This document shows positions 1-5,132 of a DNA stretch of 5,132 bases, piece after piece. The notes under the pieces were generated by a model. The model searched no databases and was not told the DNA's origin. It worked only from the letters and a program-made list of their open reading frames with translations. Made by a program: the position numbers and the translations under genes. Origin of the DNA: an uncultured Oscillospiraceae bacterium (GTDB lineage: Bacteria; Bacillota; Clostridia; Oscillospirales; Oscillospiraceae); assembly GCA_910577415.1 (NCBI GenBank), contig CAJTLK010000081.1, positions 1 to 5,132 of the forward strand, read 5' to 3'. Position 1 is the first letter of the stretch. The number at the start of each line of letters is the position of its first letter.

Positions 1-1987
1 TCTGGGCCACCCGGCAGATGGATTCCTCCACCTCCTTGGCCGCCACCAGCATCAGATCGGCCAGCTCGTCGATGACCACCACGATCTGGGGCATTTTCTC
101 CGCACCGTCGGTCTTGGCGGCATAGGCGTTATAGGAAGCCAAGTCCCGAACTCCCGCCTCAGAGAAGGTGCGGTAGCGCTTCATCATCTCCACCACCGCC
201 CACTGGAGGGCGCCGGCGGCCTTCTTGGGGTCGGTGACAACAGGAATGAGCAGATGAGGTATTCCATTGTAAATGCCCAGCTCCACCATCTTGGGGTCCA
301 CCATAATGAGACGGACCTCCTCGGGGGTAGCTTTATACAGCAGAGAGATAATGAGGGAATTGGTGCACACCGACTTACCTGAGCCAGTGGTGCCGGCAAT
401 GAGCAGATGAGGCAGCTTGGCGATATTACCCACGATACAATTGCCGCCGATATCCTTGCCCAGGGCAAAGGCGACCTTAGAGTCGTGGTCCTGGAACTGG
501 TCGGATTCAATGACCTCCCGAATGGCCACCGGGGTCACAAGCTTGTTGGGCACCTCGATACCCACCATGGAGATCTTGTCGGGGATGGGGGCGATACGGA
601 CGCCGGAGGCGCCCAGAGCCAAAGCAATATCATCGGCCAGATTGGTCAGCTTATTCAGCCGCACTCCCTGGTCCAGCTCCAGCTCGTAGCGGGTCACGGA
701 AGGGCCGCGGGTAACGTTGATGATACTGGCGTCAATACCGAAGGAGTGGATGGTATCGGTCAGGCGGGTCTGATTGCTCCGTAGCTCCCCCGCCACTCCA
801 GCGGCGTCGCTGTCCTTGCCCGCCTTCAAAAGCGCGGTGGAGGGATACTGGTAGTCGGCAACGAGCTGCTTCATGGCCTCCTCCACCTCCTGCCCCACCT
901 GGGCGGAAGCTTCGGCTGCCTCTCCCTTCTTCAGCTTGGGCACCGCGGGTTCCCGGGTGATCTCCGGGAGCTTGGTCTGCCCCATGTGAGCCTCCCTCTC
1001 AGAAAACGGCTCGGGAGAGGCCATAACAGGATCAGGCTCGACGGCGGAGTCGCTTTCCTCCTGGACCGGCGCGCCGGTGAGGACCTGATCGGGAGCGGGC
1101 ACCGTAGCCTTACGGTTAAAGAAACCTCTCTTCTGGGGCTTTTCCTCCGGCGCGGGCTTAGGCTCGGGCTGGACCTCTTCCCCATCGTAGGGAATGTCGA
1201 TAGAACGGCGGGGTTTCACCTCCGGGACACGGGGCCAGGTGGAGCTGATAGGCCGCTCGATACCGGCGGAGCGCCGGAGGTCATCCTCTTCCTCAACCTC
1301 CTCCGCCTCCTCATACTCGGGGTGAGGACGACTCTGGAACCATTCGATCAGGTCGGCGGGCGTGATCCGAAGAACAGCCATGATAAGCCCTGCCATAGCA
1401 AAGGTCAGCACGATAATGGCTCCGATCTCACTGAAAACAAGCACCATGGACTGGGAAAGCAGTCCCGCTACCACTCCGCCGGAGGCCAGGGCCTTCCCAT
1501 CCGTCCAAAGCGTCTTGACCATCTCCATGGCCCAGGGGTACTCCGCCTTCGCCAGAAACAGGTGTAAAAACGCGCCGAAGATCACCGGCAACAGCATGGT
1601 ACACCACACCCGGAGCTGTACCGGGCGGCCCTTGTGAAAGCCCAGGATATAGGCGCAGCCCAACAGCGCAAAAGGCAGCAGCCAGAAGCCGTAGCCAATA
1701 AGGCCCTTCGCCGCGCCGCAGAGGACATTGATAAAGAGCGCGTCTACATGAAAACAGCCCAGCGCGGTAAAAAAGGCCAGCAGCAGACATACCACCGCCC
1801 CCACCTCACGGCGGATGGGCTTCTGGGGTTCCGAAGCCTTCCCTCTGCCGCCGCCGCTGCCGCGGCCACTCCCGGTATTGGTGCGGCTGCCTCCCGCGGA
1901 GCTTCGGGACGTAGGCGTTCTTGTTGAACTTGTCCCACTCTTCCGAGAGGAGGCCGGATCGGTTTTCTTTTGTGCGGTGGTGGCCAT
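1..1987 (-). CDS. ftsK: DNA translocase FtsK/SpoIIIE, 3' end cut off by window edge
   Basis: This is a membrane-anchored, ATP-driven double-stranded DNA pump that moves chromosomal DNA through the division or sporulation septum. The frame is open for 662 codons from ATG 1985-1987 to the edge. Residues 1-60 form a basic Ser/Thr/Gly-rich tail. About four membrane segments follow (roughly 62-81, 96-117, 125-145 and 170-205). An acidic, Pro-rich linker (about 220-360) contains a Glu-rich run near 223-236. The motor begins near 363: the alpha part has YQYP at 379, the beta part has GPSVTRYE at 428-435, Walker A GTTGSGKS is at 532-539, and Walker B ends in D640-E641. The last residues, CRVAQ, match the family's RxAQ stretch, so the missing part is the end of the motor and the gamma winged-helix domain. 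Bacillus SpoIIIE is about 790 residues long. The tepA neighbour favours the SpoIIIE type, but sequence alone does not separate the two names. An AAAGGA site 7 bases upstream supports the start. Confidence 0.97.
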   Translation of the reverse strand, partial: MATTAQKKTDPASSRKSGTSSTRTPTSRSSAGGSRTNTGSGRGSGGGRGKASEPQKPIRREVGAVVCLLLAFFTALGCFHVDALFINVLCGAAKGLIGYGFWLLPFALLGCAYILGFHKGRPVQLRVWCTMLLPVIFGAFLHLFLAKAEYPWAMEMVKTLWTDGKALASGGVVAGLLSQSMVLVFSEIGAIIVLTFAMAGLIMAVLRITPADLIEWFQSRPHPEYEEAEEVEEEDDLRRSAGIERPISSTWPRVPEVKPRRSIDIPYDGEEVQPEPKPAPEEKPQKRGFFNRKATVPAPDQVLTGAPVQEESDSAVEPDPVMASPEPFSEREAHMGQTKLPEITREPAVPKLKKGEAAEASAQVGQEVEEAMKQLVADYQYPSTALLKAGKDSDAAGVAGELRSNQTRLTDTIHSFGIDASIINVTRGPSVTRYELELDQGVRLNKLTNLADDIALALGASGVRIAPIPDKISMVGIEVPNKLVTPVAIREVIESDQFQDHDSKVAFALGKDIGGNCIVGNIAKLPHLLIAGTTGSGKSVCTNSLIISLLYKATPEEVRLIMVDPKMVELGIYNGIPHLLIPVVTDPKKAAGALQWAVVEMMKRYRTFSEAGVRDLASYNAYAAKTDGAEKMPQIVVVIDELADLMLVAAKEVEESICRVAQ

Positions 1988-1994
1988 GGGATCA

Positions 1995-2000
1995 TCCTTT
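1995..2000 (-). promoter_or_regulatory. Ribosome binding site of ftsK
   Basis: AAAGGA on the minus strand lies 7 bases before the ATG at 1985-1987. The context is GAAAGGATGATCCC-ATG. No competing in-frame start with a better site was seen. Confidence 0.7.
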
Positions 2001-2028
2001 CAAGCGTCCTCTCTCCAATTAAGGACAC

Positions 2029-2074
2029 ATAATATTCTATAATATATGATACTCCAATCTTTCCAATTTTTCAA
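2029..2074 (-). promoter_or_regulatory. Candidate sigma-A promoters for ftsK, two overlapping
   Basis: Two overlapping vegetative-type promoters can be read on the minus strand. The first has -35 TTGAAA (2069-2074), a 17-base spacer and -10 TATCAT (2046-2051), with 5 of 6 matches in each box. The second has -35 TTGGAG (2052-2057), a 17-base spacer and -10 TATTAT (2029-2034), with 4 and 5 matches. The upstream -35 box lies directly beside the U-tract of the uppP terminator. Either promoter would give ftsK its own transcript. The region is AT-rich, so one of the two may be a chance match. Confidence 0.5.
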
Positions 2075-2109
2075 GAAAAAAAGACAGCCTTTCTCAGAAA
2101 GGCTGTCTT
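2074..2109 (-). terminator. Intrinsic terminator of uppP
   Basis: Arms AAGACAGCCTTTC (2081-2093) and GAAAGGCTGTCTT (2097-2109) are perfectly complementary around a 3-base loop. Reading on the minus strand, the stem is followed by seven Ts (2076-2082, overlapping the stem base). It starts 24 bases after the uppP stop codon, so it ends the uppP transcript. Confidence 0.9.
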
Positions 2110-2132
2110 GCTCCGAATGTGGACGCTCTACA

Positions 2133-2981
2133 CTATTTCACCAGGAAATTCGCCACCAGCGCGACCAGTCCGGCCCCCCAGCAATACCAGGCGAAAGCGC
2201 CAAACTTTCCCTTGTCAGAGAGCAGATTTACCAGATGGATGGCAAAATAGCCCACCACGGCGGCCACCAGGGTACCCGCCAGATAGACTGGCAGCTGGGT
2301 AAGGTCGATCCCCGCCTCAACGGCGTCCTTCAGGGTCAGGATATTGGCCCCTAACACCGCCGGCAGAGACATAAGGAAGGAGAAACGGACGGCGAAAGAG
2401 CGGTCAAAGCCCCGCAGCAGTCCGGCAGAGATGGTAATGCCGGAGCGGGAAATGCCGGGAAGCGTACCTACTGCCTGAGCGCAGCCCACCAGCAAAGCGT
2501 CGGCCACCGTGGCCGTGCGGGCGCTCTTCCTCCCCTTGGCCATCTGGTCGGAGAGATACAGGATACAGCCTGTAACGATCAGGGCCAGGGCGACAAATGC
2601 GGCGTTGCTCATGGCCTCCTCCACGACATCTTTGATCGGCAGAATGAGAAACAGCGGCAGAATGGATACCACAATGAGAAGCACCAACCGCCGGGCGGGA
2701 GGCGTGGGCGCAGGACGGCCCCGACGCTGCTTGGCGTGAAAAAGGTCGCCGATGGCCAGGAAAAACTCCCGGATCATGTCGATGATGTCGTGCCAATAAT
2801 AGACAAAAACAGAGATCAGCGTCCCCAGATGGAGCAGAACAGTAAAGAACATCTGGGTCTCCTCGTAGTTTTCCATGGCAAAAAAGCGCTGAAACAGCGC
2901 CAGATGGCCGGAGCTGGAGATGGGCAAAAACTCAGCGACCCCTTGGAGCGCGCCCATAAAAACGGCGGATATGTAGCCCAA
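2133..2981 (-). CDS. uppP: Undecaprenyl-diphosphatase (UppP/BacA family)
   Basis: This integral membrane enzyme removes a phosphate from undecaprenyl pyrophosphate. It thereby recycles the lipid carrier used for peptidoglycan and other wall polymers, and the family is known for conferring bacitracin tolerance when overproduced. The 282 residues are full family length. The (E/Q)xxxE motif is Q13-GVA-E17, followed by FLPISSSGH with H26. The second signature, PGISRSG, is at 175-181, with R179 as the expected catalytic arginine. Around eight hydrophobic segments are visible, with a basic, Pro-rich cytoplasmic loop near 83-98. The start is TTG (2979-2981). A long GGGGAGGGG site 6 bases upstream and the family-typical N-terminus (GALQGVAEFLPISSSGHL) both support it. 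The gene has its own terminator and probably its own promoter. It sits between tepA and ftsK, which are closer neighbours in Bacillus. Confidence 0.97.
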   Translation of the reverse strand: MGYISAVFMGALQGVAEFLPISSSGHLALFQRFFAMENYEETQMFFTVLLHLGTLISVFVYYWHDIIDMIREFFLAIGDLFHAKQRRGRPAPTPPARRLVLLIVVSILPLFLILPIKDVVEEAMSNAAFVALALIVTGCILYLSDQMAKGRKSARTATVADALLVGCAQAVGTLPGISRSGITISAGLLRGFDRSFAVRFSFLMSLPAVLGANILTLKDAVEAGIDLTQLPVYLAGTLVAAVVGYFAIHLVNLLSDKGKFGAFAWYCWGAGLVALVANFLVK

Positions 2982-2987
2982 AGCGAT

Positions 2988-2996
2988 CCCCTCCCC
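2988..2996 (-). promoter_or_regulatory. Strong ribosome binding site fixing the TTG start of uppP
   Basis: GGGGAGGGG on the minus strand ends 6 bases before TTG 2979-2981. No ATG or GTG lies at a better position, and the conserved UppP N-terminus begins right after it, so the TTG is taken as the start. Confidence 0.75.
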
Positions 2997-3011
2997 TTTT
3001 AAAAATGTTCC

Positions 3012-3041
3012 ATTTTAATTATATTAGCATATAATGGCCAA
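3012..3041 (-). promoter_or_regulatory. Candidate promoter for uppP
   Basis: The space between the tepA terminator and uppP is very AT-rich. One reading on the minus strand is -35 TTGGCC (3036-3041), an 18-base spacer and -10 TAAAAT (3012-3017). A perfect TATAAT also occurs at 3018-3023 but lacks a good -35 box at 16-18 bases. The presence of a promoter here is likely because tepA ends in a strong terminator. The exact boxes are uncertain. Confidence 0.4.
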
Positions 3042-3070
3042 TATTTCCATCACTTTTTCCTTAATTTTTT

Positions 3071-3103
3071 AAAAAGAGGGGGCAGCCGGAGCCGGCTGTC
3101 CCC
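3071..3103 (-). terminator. Intrinsic terminator of tepA, overlapping the stop codon
   Basis: On the minus strand the hairpin has an inner stem CAGCCGG / CCGGCTG (3092-3098 with 3083-3089) around a 2-base CT gap. It is extended by GGGG / CCCC with one unpaired base, then TCTTTTT. The upstream arm shares its first base with the last base of the TAG stop (3103-3105). Confidence 0.85.
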
Positions 3104-3792
3104 TACTTCTCTTTTTTTGCGGCGTCGATCTGTTCATGGAGACACTTTAGCGCCTCACTAAGCCCGCCCACCCGGTCAATAAGTCCCAGCTCCACCGCCT
3201 CCTTACCGTAGAGAACGCTGCCCACGTCCGCGGTCAGCTCCCCGGTCTCCAGCATCAGCCGGAGGAAATCCTCCCGGCGGATATGGCTGTTGCGGGTGAT
3301 AAATTCCACGATCCGATCCTGGGTCCGTTGAAAATAGGCAAACATCTGGCTGACGCCGATGACCGTCCCCGATAGGCGCACCGGGTGGATTGTCATGGCC
3401 GCCGAGGGAGCGATGAAAGAGGTTTTTGCCGCCACCGCCAGGGGCACGCCGATGGAATGACCGCCGCCCAGCACCAAAGACACCGTGGGCTTGGTCATAC
3501 CCGCGATCATCTCCGCGATACAAAGCCCCGCCTCGATGTCCCCGCCTACCGTGTTCAAAAGCACCAGCAGTCCATCCACCTCGTCGCTCTCCTCCACCAG
3601 GGCCAGCAGCGGCAGCAGATGCTCATATTTCGTGCTTTTGGCGGTAGGCGGAAGGAGTTGATGTCCTTCGATCTGTCCGATAATGGTAAGGGTGTGGATG
3701 GTCCCCCGGTCAGTGCGGATCACTGATGCGCCCAGCTCCTCGATCTCCCGCATCCGTTGTTGCTCCTGTTGTTCCTGCTGCTGCTCCTCCAC
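3103..3792 (-). CDS. tepA: ClpP-fold serine protease, TepA/YmfB family
   Basis: This member of the ClpP/crotonase-fold protease family resembles Bacillus TepA (YmfB), which has been linked to protein export. Its substrates are not established. The residue numbers here count from the longer possible start at 3846. An oxyanion-loop stretch NTVGGD is at 98-103. The nucleophile S131 sits in GGGHSIG (127-133), and H154 is in MTIHPV. D207 in LTADVG is the likely third catalytic residue, although it is two places before the ClpP aspartate in an ungapped alignment. The N-terminus is Gln/Glu-rich (about 20-31). The start chosen is GTG 3790-3792 (V19), because AGGGAGGG ends 6 bases upstream. The longer in-frame start, GTG 3844-3846, lacks a clear ribosome site and adds 18 residues with no family counterpart. 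The gene is followed by its own terminator. In B. subtilis the tepA-spoIIIE neighbourhood is similar, which supports the assignment. Confidence 0.93.
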   Translation of the reverse strand: MEEQQQEQQEQQRMREIEELGASVIRTDRGTIHTLTIIGQIEGHQLLPPTAKSTKYEHLLPLLALVEESDEVDGLLVLLNTVGGDIEAGLCIAEMIAGMTKPTVSLVLGGGHSIGVPLAVAAKTSFIAPSAAMTIHPVRLSGTVIGVSQMFAYFQRTQDRIVEFITRNSHIRREDFLRLMLETGELTADVGSVLYGKEAVELGLIDRVGGLSEALKCLHEQIDAAKKEK

Positions 3793-3798
3793 GGCGTT

Positions 3799-3806
3799 CC
3801 CTCCCT
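3799..3806 (-). promoter_or_regulatory. Strong ribosome binding site deciding the tepA start
   Basis: AGGGAGGG on the minus strand lies 6 bases before GTG 3790-3792. The alternative GTG at 3844-3846 is preceded by CTTAAAGTTAT, which has no purine-rich site. The downstream GTG is therefore preferred. Confidence 0.7.
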
Positions 3807-3848
3807 TTCCGGGATAGTATATACAGGAAGGCTTTTCCTTACTCACAT

Positions 3849-4020
3849 AACTTTAAGTAATGCCATCTTTTTCCTTTTTCTATGCCGCTTCTATTTTACT
3901 TACCTGAGGTCGTTTTTCCCTTCGTGGAATGTGTCGCATTTTGTCGCTTTTCGGCCTTTTTGAGCACTCGCGCCCTCCAGGCTTGACATAAATGCGGCGG
4001 ATAATAGCAAAAACAAGACG
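3849..4020. other. Gene-free leader region upstream of tepA
   Basis: No convincing gene or RNA was found here. The + strand is T-rich (many TTTTT and TTTTC runs) and includes a short near-repeat of TGTCGC (about 3932 and 3942). The tepA promoter should lie in or near this region, but no well-spaced -35/-10 pair stands out. A very short possible leader ORF (3843-3866) overlaps its left end. Confidence 0.5.
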
Positions 4021-4106
4021 TTATCCACATTTTGCACAGGTTTTTCCACTCCCCTCTCTCCATTCTTTCCCAGCGGTTTTCCACTTTTTCCACCAAGTTT
4101 TCCACA
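4021..4106 (+). promoter_or_regulatory. Cluster of six DnaA-box-like nonamers in two matched triplets
   Basis: Six nonamers on the + strand resemble the DnaA box TTATCCACA. They are TTATCCACA at 4021 (perfect), TTTTGCACA at 4030, TTTTCCACT at 4042, TTTTCCACT at 4077, TTTTCCACC at 4086 and TTTTCCACA at 4098. Those at 4021, 4030 and 4098 fit the relaxed form TTWTNCACA; the other three miss only at the last base. Start-to-start steps are 9, 12, 35, 9 and 12, so the same triplet layout occurs twice, 56 bases apart. All six share one orientation. The likely role is DnaA binding, for titration, for control of tepA or for replication initiation. No dnaA, dnaN or other usual origin gene is in view, so an origin is not claimed. 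The motif match and spacing are seen directly; DnaA binding is inferred. Confidence 0.65.
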
Positions 4107-4142
4107 CCCCGCAAACGTAGTTTTCTATGGGGAGAAACTCTC

Positions 4143-4180
4143 CTTTTTTGTTTACATAACACAATTTGATTCTATAAAAA
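4143..4180. other. AT-rich segment beside the DnaA-box cluster
   Basis: This stretch of about 38 bases has few G or C and includes TTTTTTG and TATAAAAA. It lies 37 bases beyond the last DnaA-like box. It could act as an easily melted element if the cluster is an origin. Its right end is also the U-tract side of the terminator of the neighbouring membrane gene, which by itself explains part of the AT bias. Confidence 0.35.
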
Positions 4181-4205
4181 GGCCGGTCACAGATGTGACC
4201 GGCCT
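4173..4205 (-). terminator. Intrinsic terminator of the CmpB-like membrane gene
   Basis: AGGCCGGTCACA (4180-4191) and TGTGACCGGCCT (4194-4205) form a perfect 12-base inverted repeat. On the minus strand it is followed by TTTTTATA. It begins 12 bases after the stop codon of the 4218-5096 gene, and it separates that gene from the DnaA-box region and tepA. Confidence 0.9.
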
Positions 4206-4217
4206 CGTCAAACCTCC

Positions 4218-5096
4218 TTATTTTACGGCGGTTTCACTCTTCTTTTTCTTCATGCCCAAACGCCAGAGCTTGCTCCGTTCGCCGTGACGTTTGACGCTCT
4301 CCAACGCCTCGGGATTCCGCCCGGAGCGCATATCGCGGTAACCCATACGGAAGCGGCGGGTCACCATCTCGGTCCCCGACACCAGCTCGTCATAGCGGGC
4401 CTTGAGTCCCCGCCCCACCTCATCCAGCTGGCCGGGAAGCAGATCATCCAGCCGCTCGGTAAGAAGGGCCTTGGCCCCCTCCACCTTTCCGGCCAGCTCG
4501 TCACGGCTCAAAATCACCTGGGCACGCAGCTCGTCGCCCGCCTGTTGCAGCCGGACCAGCATCTGGGATGTACGGATAAGCTGGTAAACCGTAGCTGTGG
4601 CGTCGGCCAGCAATATCCCTAAAAACACACCGTCCAGAAAATATCTGGGAATGGGGGGTATCCCTTCCAGTACTCCAGCCACCCTGGGATGGATAAAGTA
4701 AAGAACAAGAAAGGACAGTACTCCCCAGGCAAGGCACACCCAAAGGCAGATGCGCCCGTGAAGATTGAAGCGGTACATGCTGTAATCCCAATATTTGATG
4801 TGGGTGGTCGTCTCCAAAAACCAGCCCACGAGATACTCCCAGGCGGACATGCAGACCGTGGCCGTCAGGTAAAACAGCACCGGATTACCCATCAGGGGCT
4901 GGAACCAGCAGATCATCATCAGCACGCCTACCCCATAGATGGGGCACAGAGGACCGTAGAGGAAGCCCCTGGGTACAAAGCGCTTTTCCAGCACGGAGCA
5001 GTAGACAGTCTCCACACACCAGCCCATCACGGCATAGGTGATAAAATAGAGAAACGCCATACTGATGGGCAGACCAAATACCATCGGTTCGTTCAT
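4218..5096 (-). CDS. Putative ABC-transporter type IV (CmpB-like, PF06541) membrane protein
   Basis: This multi-pass membrane protein is common in Firmicutes and annotated as a putative ABC-transporter permease, but its real function is unknown. Five membrane segments are visible (about 12-30, 44-66, 72-93, 115-136 and 150-172). Family-like motifs are GWCVE (25-29), RGFLYGPLCPIYG (43-55), EYLVGWFLE (87-95), YWDYS (102-106) and NLHGRICLWV (111-120). Charged residues inside or next to the helices (E29, E87, E95, D104, R115) hint at a conserved polar site. Residues 175-240 form a charged, probably coiled-coil cytoplasmic region, and the C-terminus is strongly basic (KKKK at 283-286). The ATG at 5094-5096 has AAGGAG 9 bases upstream, inside the last codons of the preceding gene. 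The stop of that gene is only 3 bases away, suggesting an operon with coupled translation. No ATPase partner is visible, so the transporter label should be treated cautiously. Confidence 0.88.
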   Translation of the reverse strand: MNEPMVFGLPISMAFLYFITYAVMGWCVETVYCSVLEKRFVPRGFLYGPLCPIYGVGVLMMICWFQPLMGNPVLFYLTATVCMSAWEYLVGWFLETTTHIKYWDYSMYRFNLHGRICLWVCLAWGVLSFLVLYFIHPRVAGVLEGIPPIPRYFLDGVFLGILLADATATVYQLIRTSQMLVRLQQAGDELRAQVILSRDELAGKVEGAKALLTERLDDLLPGQLDEVGRGLKARYDELVSGTEMVTRRFRMGYRDMRSGRNPEALESVKRHGERSKLWRLGMKKKKSETAVK

Positions 5097-5099
5097 CCC

Positions 5100-5132
5100 T
5101 TATTTCTCCTTATCCTCGTCCGCGGTCAATGC
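5100..5132 (-). CDS. C-terminal end of an unidentified upstream gene
   Basis: On the minus strand one frame is open from the window edge and ends at TAA 5100-5102. It encodes the tail ALTADEDKEK, and the following ATG begins 3 bases later. The other two frames hit stops within this stretch. The charged tail and tight spacing are typical of an operon partner, and the ribosome site of the next gene lies within these codons. Ten residues are too few to name a product, and the reading depends mostly on context. Confidence 0.5.
   Translation of the reverse strand, partial: ALTADEDKEK

Noticed and set aside
407..784. Plus-strand ORFs inside ftsK (125 and 90 codons), and similar ones at 986-1567
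   Set aside because: They are antisense shadows of the GC-rich ftsK reading frame, which shows clear FtsK motifs in the other direction.
2404..2796. Second minus-strand frame inside uppP (130 codons)
   Set aside because: It is an out-of-frame shadow with Arg/His/Ser-rich composition, whereas the uppP frame carries the family motifs.
3880..3900. CTT-CTA-TTT run as a DnaA-trio element
   Set aside because: Only three consecutive trios fit, and they lie about 125 bases from the nearest DnaA-like box, whereas real trios sit next to the boxes.
3983..4005. TTGACA followed by GATAAT on the + strand as a promoter
   Set aside because: Both boxes look good individually but are only 11 bases apart, too close for sigma-A. 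At 16-18 bases there is no -10 match, and no + strand gene follows.
4131..4149. GGAGA-AAC-TCTCC followed by six Ts as a + strand terminator
   Set aside because: The stem is only five base pairs and no + strand gene or promoter precedes it. It may be chance within an AT-rich stretch.
3896..4162. Minus-strand ORF of 88 codons across the DnaA-box region
   Set aside because: It starts at a GTG with no ribosome site, and its sequence is largely the translation of the repeated box motif. It has no recognisable domain. It is better explained as a chance open frame over regulatory DNA.
1..5132. CRISPR arrays, tRNA or rRNA genes, insertion sequences and phage genes
   Set aside because: No regular repeat-spacer pattern, tRNA-like cloverleaf, transposase motif or terminal inverted repeats were seen. 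All inverted repeats found are explained as terminators or are very short.

Overview
The window looks like part of a Clostridia-class Firmicute chromosome. The sequence is GC-rich in genes and AT-rich between them. It has strong AGGAGG-type ribosome binding sites, GTG and TTG starts, short U-tailed hairpin terminators, and a spoIIIE/tepA neighbourhood like that of Bacillus. Gene content and base composition suggest a gut Oscillospiraceae relative (Flavonifractor or Pseudoflavonifractor type). That placement is inference, not a database match.

Every recognised gene lies on the minus strand, so transcription runs from high to low coordinates. In that order: the last few codons of an unidentified gene (5100-5132); a five-helix membrane protein of the putative ABC-transporter type IV (CmpB-like, PF06541) family (4218-5096), with a perfect hairpin terminator at 4173-4205; a gene-free stretch of about 370 bases; a ClpP-like protease of the TepA/YmfB family (3103-3792), with a terminator overlapping its stop codon; undecaprenyl-diphosphatase UppP (2133-2981), which starts at TTG and has a terminator at 2074-2109; and the first 662 codons of an FtsK/SpoIIIE DNA translocase (1-1987), which runs off the left edge before the end of the motor and the gamma domain.

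The CmpB-like gene, tepA and uppP each end at their own terminator, and uppP and ftsK have their own promoter candidates. The last three genes therefore look like neighbouring single-gene units rather than one operon. In Bacillus subtilis, tepA (ymfB) also lies just upstream of spoIIIE; here uppP sits between them. The themes are envelope precursor recycling (UppP), septal DNA pumping (FtsK/SpoIIIE) and a ClpP-fold protease.

The most unusual signal is in the gene-free stretch. Six DnaA-box-like nonamers (4021-4106), all in the same orientation, form two triplets with identical internal spacing, 56 bases apart. They lie next to an AT-rich segment. This looks like a DnaA-binding cluster (a titration or regulatory site, or part of an origin) and is the main item for follow-up.
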